From positions 1 through 64,000 of the forward strand of contig NZ_VIVL01000012.1 of assembly GCF_007828835.1 (NCBI RefSeq): a stretch of 64,000 bases of DNA, written 5' to 3'. Source of the DNA: Variovorax beijingensis (GTDB taxonomy: Bacteria; Pseudomonadota; Gammaproteobacteria; Burkholderiales; Burkholderiaceae_C). The notes beneath the pieces are model-generated. The model did no database searches and was not told the origin of the DNA. It saw nothing but the letters and a program-made list of their open reading frames with translations. Of this stretch, positions 1 through 7,692 are shown one piece after another (positions within the stretch are counted from its first letter, which is position 1; each line of letters opens with the position of its first letter). A program made the position numbers and the translations under genes.

Positions 1-91
1 GCACCGGGTTGTCTTCGCCGATATAGTCGTCAAGGCACTCTGGCAGCAGAGTGACCTGCTGTCGATCCTCGCCTTCGATGAATCGCTTCAT
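1..91 (-). CDS. IS1182-family transposase, N-terminal part, truncated by window edge
   Basis: The first 30 residues are readable: they begin MKRFIEGEDR, continue TLLPECLDDY and end GEDNPV. This is the typical opening of IS1182/IS5-like DDE transposases. The ATG is at 91, with a GAAGGG ribosome-binding site a few bases upstream. The rest of the gene lies beyond the left edge, so I cannot tell whether the element is intact. Together with the remnants at 2099-2354 it marks this end of the window as mobile-element-rich accessory DNA. Confidence 0.75.
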   Translation of the reverse strand, partial: MKRFIEGEDRQQVTLLPECLDDYIGEDNPV

Positions 92-446
92 GTGGTTGCC
101 CTTCAGTAGCGTTGCCACAATCTAGGCGAGCACCGTCAGTTATTCAACCCGTTTTCACACGGCCTCGGCCAAGACCAGACATTCATCGCAACGACCCAAC
201 ATGCCGAGCGAAAGCGTCTACTGGCCCTTTGTCAACCCTCCTAACGTGGCCTGCTTCACGGTCAAGGCGGTTACGGTCGGCCAGGCGCGGTCGGTCGACC
301 CGGGCTCAGTGCAGCCCACAACACGCGCACCCTCTTGGATAGCGCGCTGCCAACCGACGTGGCATTGCGCCAAGCGCCAGCAGAATGACAAAATTCTGGG
401 ATCCATGGCCTAGAATGCAAAAAATCCTGTAACATTTAGGAAAAAA
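92..446. other. Non-coding stretch between the IS transposase and the fic gene
   Basis: I find no convincing gene here; the short ORFs resemble nothing and overlap each other. The last 40 bases before the Fic protein are A-rich and end in an AGGA ribosome-binding site just before the ATG. The stretch contains the left copy of an 18-base near-repeat (167-184) that recurs on the other side of fic at 2029-2046. Confidence 0.5.
167..184 (+). repeat. Left copy of a short direct near-repeat flanking fic
   Basis: The 18 bases ggccaagaccagacattc match 2029-2046 (ggccagaaccagacattc) at 16 of 18 positions, in the same orientation on either side of the fic gene. It could be a trace of the insertion that brought fic in, or one of the small dispersed intergenic repeats of environmental proteobacteria. 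I cannot decide between these from one window. Confidence 0.35.
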
Positions 447-1976
447 ATGGCCTACGTAGGCTACGAATACGTGCGGTCGAGCCTGGCCCTGCCGATCTTC
501 GAAGTGCGCCGACCCGCTTTGGTCAAACCGGTCACGCGCATCATGTCATCGGCGGAAGCACTTGGCGTGCCGGCCTCGCTGGCGCCGGCCGACGGCGACT
601 TTGTAGCGCACTTGCTCTTTGCCCTCAAGCATGAGGGCGTGAACCTGCAGGTGCTTGCAAGCGCATCCCAGCACCTCGCCGCCTCCGACCTGGCCGCGGC
701 GCTTGCCGCGACTCCGAATGGACAATACGTGCGAATGCTCTGCAGCGCATGGGAACACTTCACCGGCAACCAGGTGGTGGCCCAGCCGGTCATCACCGCG
801 GGCTATGTTGACTTGTTCGACGAGGGTCGTTACTACACGGGCGGTACCGACCGCGACTCTCGATGGCGAGTCAACTTCAACGGCCTCGGAACCTGGGACT
901 ACTGCGTCACCGTAGAGCGCACGCCCGCGATCAGGGACGGGCTGGACTTTGATGTGCTGGGGGCCACTCGTGACTTCGCCGCCTCCCTCAACAGCGAACT
1001 CCTTGATCGCACGTTGACCTGGGCGTATCTGCACGAGACCCAAGACAGTTACGCGATAGAGAAAGAGGCGCCGTCGGAAGACAAGGCGCGCACTTTCATC
1101 CACCTGCTGCGTCAGGCGCACAAGCCGCGCACCCTTGACGAGGCGTATCTGGTGGAGTTGCAGGCCTCGATCGTCTCCAATCCTTACAACCAGGCGGTTC
1201 AATACCGGACGGAGCAAAACTGGCTGAGCGACGGCGGCCGCGGTGCGCTGGGCGTGACCTTCGTGCCTCCGCGGCCTGATGATCTGCCGGCGCTGATGGA
1301 TGCGTGGTCACGTTTCGCTAACGACACCGCGAAGCATCTGGATCCACTGATGGCCGCCAGCATTGCCTCTTTCGGTTTTGTCTACTTGCACCCATTCATG
1401 GACGGCAACGGACGTCTTTCCCGCTTTCTCTTTCACAAGGTCCTGTGCCAGTCCGGTCAACTGCCCGACGGCATGCTCCTCCCGGTTTCTGTGGCCATGA
1501 AGCGCCACGAGGCACAGTATCTGAGCGTCCTACAGGACTTCTCCCGTCCGGCGCGCGCGCTGGTCAACGCCAGGGCGGCCGGCGAGGGCGACTTTGAATT
1601 CACGTTCAAGTGTGACGACACGATCTTTCGCTTCTGGGATGCCACGCGCTGTGTGGAATTCGGCTTGAGCATGGCGCGCGAAGCACTGGAGGTGGAGCTG
1701 CGCAACGAGACGAACTTCATCGTTCATTTCGACGCAGTGCGCAAACAGATCGACGATCAGTACGACCTGCGTGGCTCGACGCTGGCAACGCTGGTGTCTA
1801 TCGCGCTCAACAACGGCGGCGCGATCTCCAATAAAAAGCGAAAGCGCTACGCCGATGAGGTCGCGCCTCAGATCTTCGATGCGATCGAGCGTAAGGCCCG
1901 AGAAGTTCTCACTGATGCCCTGGACGAATCTGATGGCGCAACAGACGACACCGACCGTGACGGGGTGCCCCGCTAA
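447..1976 (+). CDS. Fic/DOC family protein (putative protein AMPylase)
   Basis: Fic proteins usually transfer AMP from ATP to a hydroxyl of a target protein. The core motif HPFMDGNGR is complete at residues 315-323, with the catalytic His315 and the GNGR anion-binding loop intact. At residues 201-205 lies SYAIE followed by Lys. This resembles the (S/T)xxxE(G/N) inhibitory helix of Fic proteins, with the glutamate kept (Glu205) but the following Gly/Asn replaced. The protein is 509 aa, longer than minimal Fic toxins, and its C-terminal third is not recognised. The ATG has an AGGA site and an A-rich leader. No antitoxin gene is adjacent. The target is unknown. The setting between transposon remnants suggests acquisition by transfer. 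Confidence 0.85.
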   Translation: MAYVGYEYVRSSLALPIFEVRRPALVKPVTRIMSSAEALGVPASLAPADGDFVAHLLFALKHEGVNLQVLASASQHLAASDLAAALAATPNGQYVRMLCSAWEHFTGNQVVAQPVITAGYVDLFDEGRYYTGGTDRDSRWRVNFNGLGTWDYCVTVERTPAIRDGLDFDVLGATRDFAASLNSELLDRTLTWAYLHETQDSYAIEKEAPSEDKARTFIHLLRQAHKPRTLDEAYLVELQASIVSNPYNQAVQYRTEQNWLSDGGRGALGVTFVPPRPDDLPALMDAWSRFANDTAKHLDPLMAASIASFGFVYLHPFMDGNGRLSRFLFHKVLCQSGQLPDGMLLPVSVAMKRHEAQYLSVLQDFSRPARALVNARAAGEGDFEFTFKCDDTIFRFWDATRCVEFGLSMAREALEVELRNETNFIVHFDAVRKQIDDQYDLRGSTLATLVSIALNNGGAISNKKRKRYADEVAPQIFDAIERKAREVLTDALDESDGATDDTDRDGVPR

Positions 1977-2028
1977 ACGCTGATGCCGCCGGCACTTCCA
2001 AAGGGTCGGGGCGGTCGGACTTTTCTCG

Positions 2029-2046
2029 GGCCAGAACCAGACATTC
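2029..2046 (+). repeat. Right copy of the short direct near-repeat flanking fic
   Basis: Partner of 167-184 (16 of 18 bases identical, same orientation). It lies about 50 bases after the fic stop codon and about 50 bases before the IS3 remnant. Confidence 0.35.
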
Positions 2047-2098
2047 GCCGCCACGGCAAAATTTCGGCTATACAGCGTCGTTCTGCTGCATGGCAGCG

Positions 2099-2230
2099 GG
2101 TTGGCGGGTCAGCAGTTCGATGCGCACGGACTTCGTGCTCGATGCGTTGGAGCAAGCGCTGTACGACCGCCAACCCGAGAGCGATGGCAGCTTGATTTGC
2201 CACTCGGATCGCGGCTCGCAATACGTCTGA
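2099..2230 (+). pseudogene. IS3-family transposase (OrfB) fragment
   Basis: Frame 2099-2230 reads GWRVSSSMRTDFVLDALEQ and then HSDRGSQYV. This is a stretch of the DDE integrase core of IS3-family OrfB; the HSDRGSQY motif holds the second catalytic Asp. Both ends are broken. The frame ends at a TGA created exactly where IS66 sequence of opposite orientation begins. It is a relic with no function of its own. Confidence 0.75.
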
Positions 2231-2354
2231 CGAAGGGCCGGATCGCGTTCTCCACCGGGTTGGAGTCCAGCGGCCAAGCGCCGTTTTCCAAGAACCGCAC
2301 GAGCTTGGGCCACTGTCCGTGCAGGTAGTGCAGTGCTTCGCCCGGCAGGCTCGT
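2229..2354 (-). pseudogene. IS66-family transposase (TnpC) C-terminal fragment
   Basis: On the minus strand the frame reads LPGEALHYLHGQWPKLVRF and then DSNPVENAIRPFV, the conserved end of the IS66 TnpC catalytic domain with its catalytic Glu in the ENAIRPF motif. The fragment begins near 2354 and stops sharply at about 2229, where the IS3 remnant starts. No flanking parts of IS66 are present. Confidence 0.75.
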
Positions 2355-2384
2355 CGGTGAGACGCCGTGCAGATCAGGATTTCT

Positions 2385-2828
2385 TCATGCTTTGCTTTCA
2401 GTTTGCGCAGTTTCCTGGGTTGCACCCTCGTTGCCACGGCGCGCGCGCTCGCTGCGCGTGCGATCGAGCGCGGCATGGCTTCTCCTGGCGGCCGCCTCGC
2501 ATTTCTCGTGCAGCTCGGCCAGTTCCTTGTCCGTGAGCTTCTCGATGCCCATGAACTCGTCACCAGCGTTCGATGACCGGATCAGCTCGTCGAGCTTGGT
2601 CTGAAGCGCCGCGCCATCGCGGTTCTGCGTGTTCTGGATCAGGAACACCATGAGGAACGTGACGATGGTGGTGCCGGTGTTGATGGTCAGCTGCCAGTTC
2701 TCGGAAAAATGGAAGAAGGGCCCCGCCGCCGCCCACGCAACGACCAGCGCGACACAGATCAGGAATGCGATCGGACTGCCGGCCGCGCGCGCCGTGGCAT
2801 TGGCGAAGGATGCGAAGAACTTGTCCAT
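2385..2828 (-). CDS. Low-affinity iron permease family membrane protein
   Basis: A 147-aa protein starting MDKFFASFANATARAAGSP. It carries two hydrophobic helices: one in the first 40 residues, the other around TIVTFLMVFLIQNTQNRD. The IQNTQNRD motif is characteristic of the Fet4-like low-affinity iron permease family. A charged, coiled-coil-like tail follows. The open frame continues upstream of 2828, but homologues start at this Met. Transport activity is unproven for the short bacterial members. The stop codon is only about 30 bases from the IS66 relic. Confidence 0.8.
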   Translation of the reverse strand: MDKFFASFANATARAAGSPIAFLICVALVVAWAAAGPFFHFSENWQLTINTGTTIVTFLMVFLIQNTQNRDGAALQTKLDELIRSSNAGDEFMGIEKLTDKELAELHEKCEAAARRSHAALDRTRSERARRGNEGATQETAQTESKA

Positions 2829-3012
2829 GTCGCGCAGCGTGCTGCGTTGGCAACCGCAGGGCGTCATCCTTCGTCGATAAAGAGAGTTTGAATTTTTCCC
2901 TTGTGCTTGTGAGACGGCAGCCGGCGGGTAGGAAAGTACCGACCCGCACTGGCGGCACCTGCTTGCGCGGGACCGGCCCCGGCTGCCGCTCAGATGGCAG
3001 GGGTCAGGCAAT

Positions 3013-3022
3013 GGAGGTGATC
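3013..3022 (+). promoter_or_regulatory. Unusually complete Shine-Dalgarno sequence
   Basis: GGAGGTGATC is complementary to ten consecutive bases of the 16S rRNA 3' tail and sits two bases before the ATG at 3025. It fixes the start of the DUF2231 gene and predicts strong ribosome binding. Confidence 0.7.
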
Positions 3023-3024
3023 CC

Positions 3025-3513
3025 ATGCATGCAAGAGTCCGTTTCCTCGGCCACTCGGTGCACCAGATGCTCGTGGTGTTTCCGCTCGGGCTGCTCGCCA
3101 CGGCAGTGGTGTTCGACATCATCTACCTGGCGGGACGCAGCCAGGTCATGGCCGCCGTGTCGTACTGGCTGATCGCGGCCGGCCTGGTGGGCGGCGTGCT
3201 CGCCGCGCCTTTCGGAACCCTCGACTGGCTGGCCATTCCTTCGGGCACCCGGGCAAAGCGCATCGGCGCCATGCACGGCGGCGGCAACGTGCTCGTCCTG
3301 CTGCTGTTCGTTGCGAGCTTTCTGCTGCGCGACCGCGACTATGCGCCGCAACTGAGCCAGATGGCCTGGTCCTTTGCAGGCGCGGCCCTCGTGATGGTCA
3401 CGGCCTGGCTCGGCGGAGAGCTGGTGGACCGGCTGGGCATCGGTGTCGACGAGGACGCCGGCATGAACGCTTCGAGTTCGCTGCACAAGCGGCACGTGAT
3501 CGCGGGCAAGTAG
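3025..3513 (+). CDS. DUF2231 family integral membrane protein
   Basis: 162 aa with four predicted membrane helices (about residues 12-35, 45-65, 85-100 and 115-135) and the His-rich opening of DUF2231 proteins (GHSVHQMLVVFPLG). The function of the family is not established; members often accompany heme or stress genes. The start is set by the near-perfect ribosome-binding site at 3013-3022. The gene is divergent from the iron-permease-like gene and faces the RecQ-family helicase gene end to end. Confidence 0.8.
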   Translation: MHARVRFLGHSVHQMLVVFPLGLLATAVVFDIIYLAGRSQVMAAVSYWLIAAGLVGGVLAAPFGTLDWLAIPSGTRAKRIGAMHGGGNVLVLLLFVASFLLRDRDYAPQLSQMAWSFAGAALVMVTAWLGGELVDRLGIGVDEDAGMNASSSLHKRHVIAGK

Positions 3514-3528
3514 AGTTTGGTGCCGGAG

Positions 3529-5307
3529 TCAGGCCCGGCGAAGCGCGGGCACCGGACGCACGAACTCGGGCCGGAAGCAGCGCTGGCTGCCGTCGGGAAA
3601 TTCGATCGTGACGGAGACCGCATCGGCCGCCGTGACACATCCGACCCCATAGCGCGGCACGCGCACGGAGGCTCCCCGCACAAAGGCCACGGCATGCTGC
3701 GGCGGGCCCGCTTCTGCTTCTTCCTTTGCTGCCGCATCTGGCGCGGCCGCGCGGCGCTCGCGCTCGTGGCGGGCCAGCCGCACGCAGTTGTCGCAGGCAC
3801 CGCAGCGCTGCGCGAGCGCATCGCTTCCAAGGCCCGCCAGCAGCACCTGCCAACGGCACAGGCCGGTCGTGGCGTAGAAGGTCATGCGTTCCAGCGCCTC
3901 GCGGTCCTGCTCGCGCTTCTCGCGGTGTTCGTTCAGGAGTGCATCGAGTTCGGCGTCTTCGAGCGGCGGCTTCCCGCGCCAGCGCAGCCGTCCCTCGCGG
4001 TCGCGCGCCACCAGATCTTCCTGCCGCAGCAGGCTCAGCAGCACGCGAAGCTTGCCGCGCGGCAGGCGCGCGCGCTGCTGGAGCGCCGCCTCGCTCCAGC
4101 CCGGTGCCGCGGCCGCGTTCGACATCCGCAGCAGCTGCTGCTGCAGTGCACGCAGCTCGGCCAGGTCGGGCAGCCAGCCGGCCAGGAAGAACTGCTGCAC
4201 GGCGCGGTCGCGCCGCAGGTAGAGAAGAACGCAGTCGGCGCGCTCACCATCGCGGCCGGCGCGGCCCGATTCCTGGTAGTAGGCATCCAGGCTGGAGGGC
4301 ATCTGGTAGTGCAGCACGAAGCGGATGTCCGGCTTGTCGACCCCCATGCCGAAGGCATTGGTGGCCACCATCACGCGCAGCGCGCCGGCCATGAACGCGT
4401 CCTGCGCGGCGCGCCGTTCGCCGGCACGCCGACGGCCGTGGTAGAGGCCCGCGGACTCGCCGGCGGCCGCCAGTTCGGCGAAGAAGGCCTCGGCCGCCTT
4501 GACCGTGGCGGTGTAGACGATGCCGCTGCCCCGCAGGCCCGCCACCAGCGCGAGCGCGCGCCGCAGCTTGTCTTCCTCGCGCATCGCCGGCTCGACCGCA
4601 TAGTGCAGGTTGGGCCGGTACGCACCGGTGTCGACGAGGCCGGCGCGCGGAATGCCGAGCTTCTCCATGATCTCGCCGGCCACTTCGCCGTTCGCCGTGG
4701 CCGTGAGCGCCAGCACCACCGGATGGTCCAGCGCGCGCACCGCCGCGCCCAGCTCGAGGTAGGCGGGCCGGAAGTCGTGCCCCCACTGCGAGATGCAATG
4801 CGCCTCGTCGACCACGAGCAAGGAGGTCGGGTGCCGCTGGAGCAGCGCCAGGAAATCGGCGTCGGCCAGGCGCTCCGGCGTGCTGAAGATCACGCGCGCC
4901 GAACCGTCGGCAATGGCGGCCTGGGCGACGCCGATCTCCTGTGCGGCGCACTGGCTGTTGAGCTGCACGGCGCTCACGCCCGTCGCGTTCAGCTTCTCGC
5001 ACTGGTCCTTCATGAGCGCGATCAGGGGCGAGACCACCACCGTCTGTCCCGGCGCGAGCACCGCGGGCACCTGGTAGCACAGCGATTTTCCCGCCCCCGT
5101 GGGCATGACGGCGAGCGTGGACTCGCCGCCGACCACGCGATCGATCACGCGGCGCTGCCCAGGCCGCAGCCGCCGGTGGCCAAACACCTCGTGGAGCACG
5201 CGGTCGACGGGTGCTTCAAGGGCAGCGCGGGTGCGTTCCTTGCGGACGGCGGCCCGCGTCGTCGTCTTCGTTTTCTTCGGCGGGGGCTTCTGGTGGTGCT
5301 CTGGCAT
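3529..5307 (-). CDS. recQ: RecQ-family ATP-dependent DNA helicase
   Basis: 592 aa from the Met beginning MPEHHQKPPPKK; the open frame upstream is not RecQ-like. It is a 3'-5' superfamily 2 helicase for DNA repair. Visible parts: an aromatic-poor lysine-rich N-terminus, motif I PTGAGKS (69-75), DEAH box (167-170) followed by CISQWGHDFRP, motif V/VI region (about 315-352) with ATNAFGMGVDKPD and QESGRAGRDG, and the RecQ zinc site with Cys484, Cys502, Cys505 and Cys508. There is no HRDC domain; the C-terminus carries a small domain around RVPRYGVG. That and the length suggest a RecQ paralogue and not the canonical recQ, so the symbol is by family. Confidence 0.88.
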   Translation of the reverse strand: MPEHHQKPPPKKTKTTTRAAVRKERTRAALEAPVDRVLHEVFGHRRLRPGQRRVIDRVVGGESTLAVMPTGAGKSLCYQVPAVLAPGQTVVVSPLIALMKDQCEKLNATGVSAVQLNSQCAAQEIGVAQAAIADGSARVIFSTPERLADADFLALLQRHPTSLLVVDEAHCISQWGHDFRPAYLELGAAVRALDHPVVLALTATANGEVAGEIMEKLGIPRAGLVDTGAYRPNLHYAVEPAMREEDKLRRALALVAGLRGSGIVYTATVKAAEAFFAELAAAGESAGLYHGRRRAGERRAAQDAFMAGALRVMVATNAFGMGVDKPDIRFVLHYQMPSSLDAYYQESGRAGRDGERADCVLLYLRRDRAVQQFFLAGWLPDLAELRALQQQLLRMSNAAAAPGWSEAALQQRARLPRGKLRVLLSLLRQEDLVARDREGRLRWRGKPPLEDAELDALLNEHREKREQDREALERMTFYATTGLCRWQVLLAGLGSDALAQRCGACDNCVRLARHERERRAAAPDAAAKEEAEAGPPQHAVAFVRGASVRVPRYGVGCVTAADAVSVTIEFPDGSQRCFRPEFVRPVPALRRA

Positions 5308-5381
5308 GCGTGAGCGCCAATCTGCCCGCCGTGCGAACACCGCCCTGTGGGCGCACATCCATGCGCCGCGTCGGCCGGGTC

Positions 5382-7613
5382 TTAGAAGTCGATGCTGGCC
5401 GAGAGGCTCAGCGTGCGCGGCGAGCCGACGAACAGGTAGCCCGCGGTCGACGTGCCCCAGTAGTCCTTGTCGAACAGGTTCTCCACGTTCATGCGGAAAG
5501 TCACGGGCTTGCCGCCGAGCCGCGTCGCATAGCGCGCGCCGGCATCGAAGCGATTCGAGCCCGGAATGTGCAGGGTGTTGGCAGGATCGACGGCGGTCTT
5601 GCCCGTGTGGATCATGCGGCCCGTGAGCGTCAGTCCGGGAAGGAACGGCATGTCCCATTCCGCGCCCAGGTTCAACTGCCAATCCGGCACGCCGATCGCC
5701 TTCTTGCCTTCCAGCGCGCTCGTGGCCGCCTTGGTGATGACGCCGTCCATGTAGGTGACGCCGCCCAGAACGCGCACACCGCGCGCCAGCTCGCCGGCCA
5801 GGGTGGCTTCGACACCCCGGTTGCGCTGCTCGCCGAAGACGCCGAAGGTCGAACCCGAGATGCCGGCGCTCGGCTTGGTCAGCTCGAACAGGCTGACGGC
5901 TGCCACCATGCCTGCGTCGAGGTCGAACTTGACGCCGATCTCCTTCTGCTTGGACTTGTACGGCGGCATGACCGCACCCGGATTGCTGATCGCTGCGCTG
6001 ATCGGCGCGACGTCCCCGCGCGACAGGCCCTCGATGTAGCTCGCATAGAGCGAGATGTTCGGCTGGAGCTTGTAGACCACGCCGGCCACCGGCGTGGTGG
6101 CGCTCTCGTCGTAGTAGGCGCCGCTCGCCTGGCCGGTGGAAAAGTCGTAGTTCTGCCCGGCCACCTGCTGCCGGCGCAGGCCCAGGGTCACGCGCAGCCG
6201 GTCGTCCATGAACGACAGCGTGTCGGCCAGTGCCACGCTGGTCAATTTGGTGTCGAGGTACGGGCGCAGCGGGTTGCGGATGCCGGCCGTGGACGGCGTC
6301 GGGAACAGCAATCCGGCATACAGGTTGGAACTGCCGCCGGGGTAGCCCGTGTAGAAGCCCAGCAGCTGATCCTGTTCGAGGCGCGAGAAGCTCAACGCCG
6401 CCTCATGCTTCACGGGGCCGGTCGAGAACCTGCCGCGCAGGCCCGCGTCCAGCGACTTGCTCTCGACGGACATGCGTTGCCAGCCGCCGAAGAACGAGTA
6501 GTTGCCGGCGGTGTCCGTGATGACCGGGTTGGATGCGACCGCGCCCCAGTTCAGCTTGCGCTGGCCGTAGCTGGCGTAGGCCGTGAGGTGGTCGTTCAGG
6601 TCGTATTCGGCCTTGAGCACCGCCGAGCCATTGCGCCCGTCGGACCAGCCCAGACCCGGATAGGGATAGCTGTTGTCCGGCGCGCGCGGCACGGCGGCGA
6701 GCGTCGGGCCCGTCTGGAACTGGCGCACGACATTGTCGATGCGCTCCTTCTGCGCCAGCAGGTCCAGCGAAGCGCGCAGTGCGCGGCCCCGATAGTCCAG
6801 GGCGACGGCGCCCAGGCTTTCACGCGTGGACTGGCCCTTGATGGCCGTGTCGCCTTCGCGCTGCATCGCGTTGATGCGCACGCCGAACGATCCGTCCGGC
6901 CCGAAGCGCCGGCCGATGTCGACATGGCCGCCGAACACGGCGTCGGACGAGGCGCTGCCGGTGAAGCGCGTGATCGGCTCGCTTTCCGCGCGCTTGGGGA
7001 CGAGGTTGACCACGCCGCCCACGCTGCCGCCGGGCGTCATGCCGAACAGCGAGGCGGACGGACCCTTGATGATCTCGACCCGCTCCACCGCTTCCAGGGG
7101 GGCGCGCCAGTACGGCGTCACGCCGAACACGCCGTTCAGCGCAAAGTCGCTGCTCGGGACGCTGAAGCCGCGGATCGTGATGTCCTCGTTGAGGTTGGAT
7201 CGCGCGCTGCCCATGCGCACGGACGGGTCCGCCGACAGGACGTCGGCCACCGAGCGCGCCTGGTCGTTCTCGATCGTCTGGACGGTATAGCTGGTCACGC
7301 TGAAGGGCGTTTCCATGACGGAGACGTTGCCGAGGATGCCCATGCGCGCGCCGCGGCCCACCTGGCCCCCGCGGATCGCGGGGGGCGGCGCATCGATCGA
7401 ATCGCTCTGCTCGATTGCCGTGACCGGCGGCAGCGTCGCTGTTGCGGCCGGAGCAGGTTCGTTCGCCGGCCTTGCACCCACCGTCTGCGCCAGCGCGGCG
7501 CCTGCGCAGGACGCCATGCTGGCCGCGAACGCCGCCTGCACCGCGACGGCCAACTTCGATTTCACGCCGCGCCGGCGCCCGCACAAATGATCGACCATAA
7601 GCCTTCTGTCCAT
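5382..7613 (-). CDS. TonB-dependent siderophore receptor
   Basis: 743-aa outer-membrane receptor that would import a ferric siderophore using TonB energy. It has a signal peptide ending near ALAQ (about residue 43) and a plug domain with DITIRGF and VERVEIIKGPSASLFG. The GGVVNLVPKR segment is typical of siderophore receptors. A 22-strand barrel region follows, ending in the terminal Phe of the SIDF tail. The barrel begins soon after residue 190. A second ATG five codons in (7598) is preceded by AGAAGG and may be the real start. The promoter region overlaps a Fur box at 7618-7636, so iron repression is expected. The ligand cannot be read from sequence. Confidence 0.9.
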   Translation of the reverse strand: MDRRLMVDHLCGRRRGVKSKLAVAVQAAFAASMASCAGAALAQTVGARPANEPAPAATATLPPVTAIEQSDSIDAPPPAIRGGQVGRGARMGILGNVSVMETPFSVTSYTVQTIENDQARSVADVLSADPSVRMGSARSNLNEDITIRGFSVPSSDFALNGVFGVTPYWRAPLEAVERVEIIKGPSASLFGMTPGGSVGGVVNLVPKRAESEPITRFTGSASSDAVFGGHVDIGRRFGPDGSFGVRINAMQREGDTAIKGQSTRESLGAVALDYRGRALRASLDLLAQKERIDNVVRQFQTGPTLAAVPRAPDNSYPYPGLGWSDGRNGSAVLKAEYDLNDHLTAYASYGQRKLNWGAVASNPVITDTAGNYSFFGGWQRMSVESKSLDAGLRGRFSTGPVKHEAALSFSRLEQDQLLGFYTGYPGGSSNLYAGLLFPTPSTAGIRNPLRPYLDTKLTSVALADTLSFMDDRLRVTLGLRRQQVAGQNYDFSTGQASGAYYDESATTPVAGVVYKLQPNISLYASYIEGLSRGDVAPISAAISNPGAVMPPYKSKQKEIGVKFDLDAGMVAAVSLFELTKPSAGISGSTFGVFGEQRNRGVEATLAGELARGVRVLGGVTYMDGVITKAATSALEGKKAIGVPDWQLNLGAEWDMPFLPGLTLTGRMIHTGKTAVDPANTLHIPGSNRFDAGARYATRLGGKPVTFRMNVENLFDKDYWGTSTAGYLFVGSPRTLSLSASIDF

Positions 7614-7617
7614 TGAT

Positions 7618-7636
7618 GATAATGAGAAGTATTTGC
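7618..7636. promoter_or_regulatory. Fur box
   Basis: The 19 bases gataatgagaagtatttgc match the consensus GATAATGATAATCATTATC at 14 positions, with the first eight identical. It lies immediately upstream of the siderophore receptor start at 7613. It may also affect the divergent gene at 7693. Confidence 0.7.
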
Positions 7637-7692
7637 ATTCGTATCATCAAAGTCAAGATGCTTCCCTGCCGATCGAGGGGGAAGAGGGGCAG

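Noticed and set aside
5211..7616. 801-aa plus-strand ORF opposite the TonB receptor
   Set aside because: Antisense to a receptor with signal peptide, plug and terminal Phe; no domain of its own.
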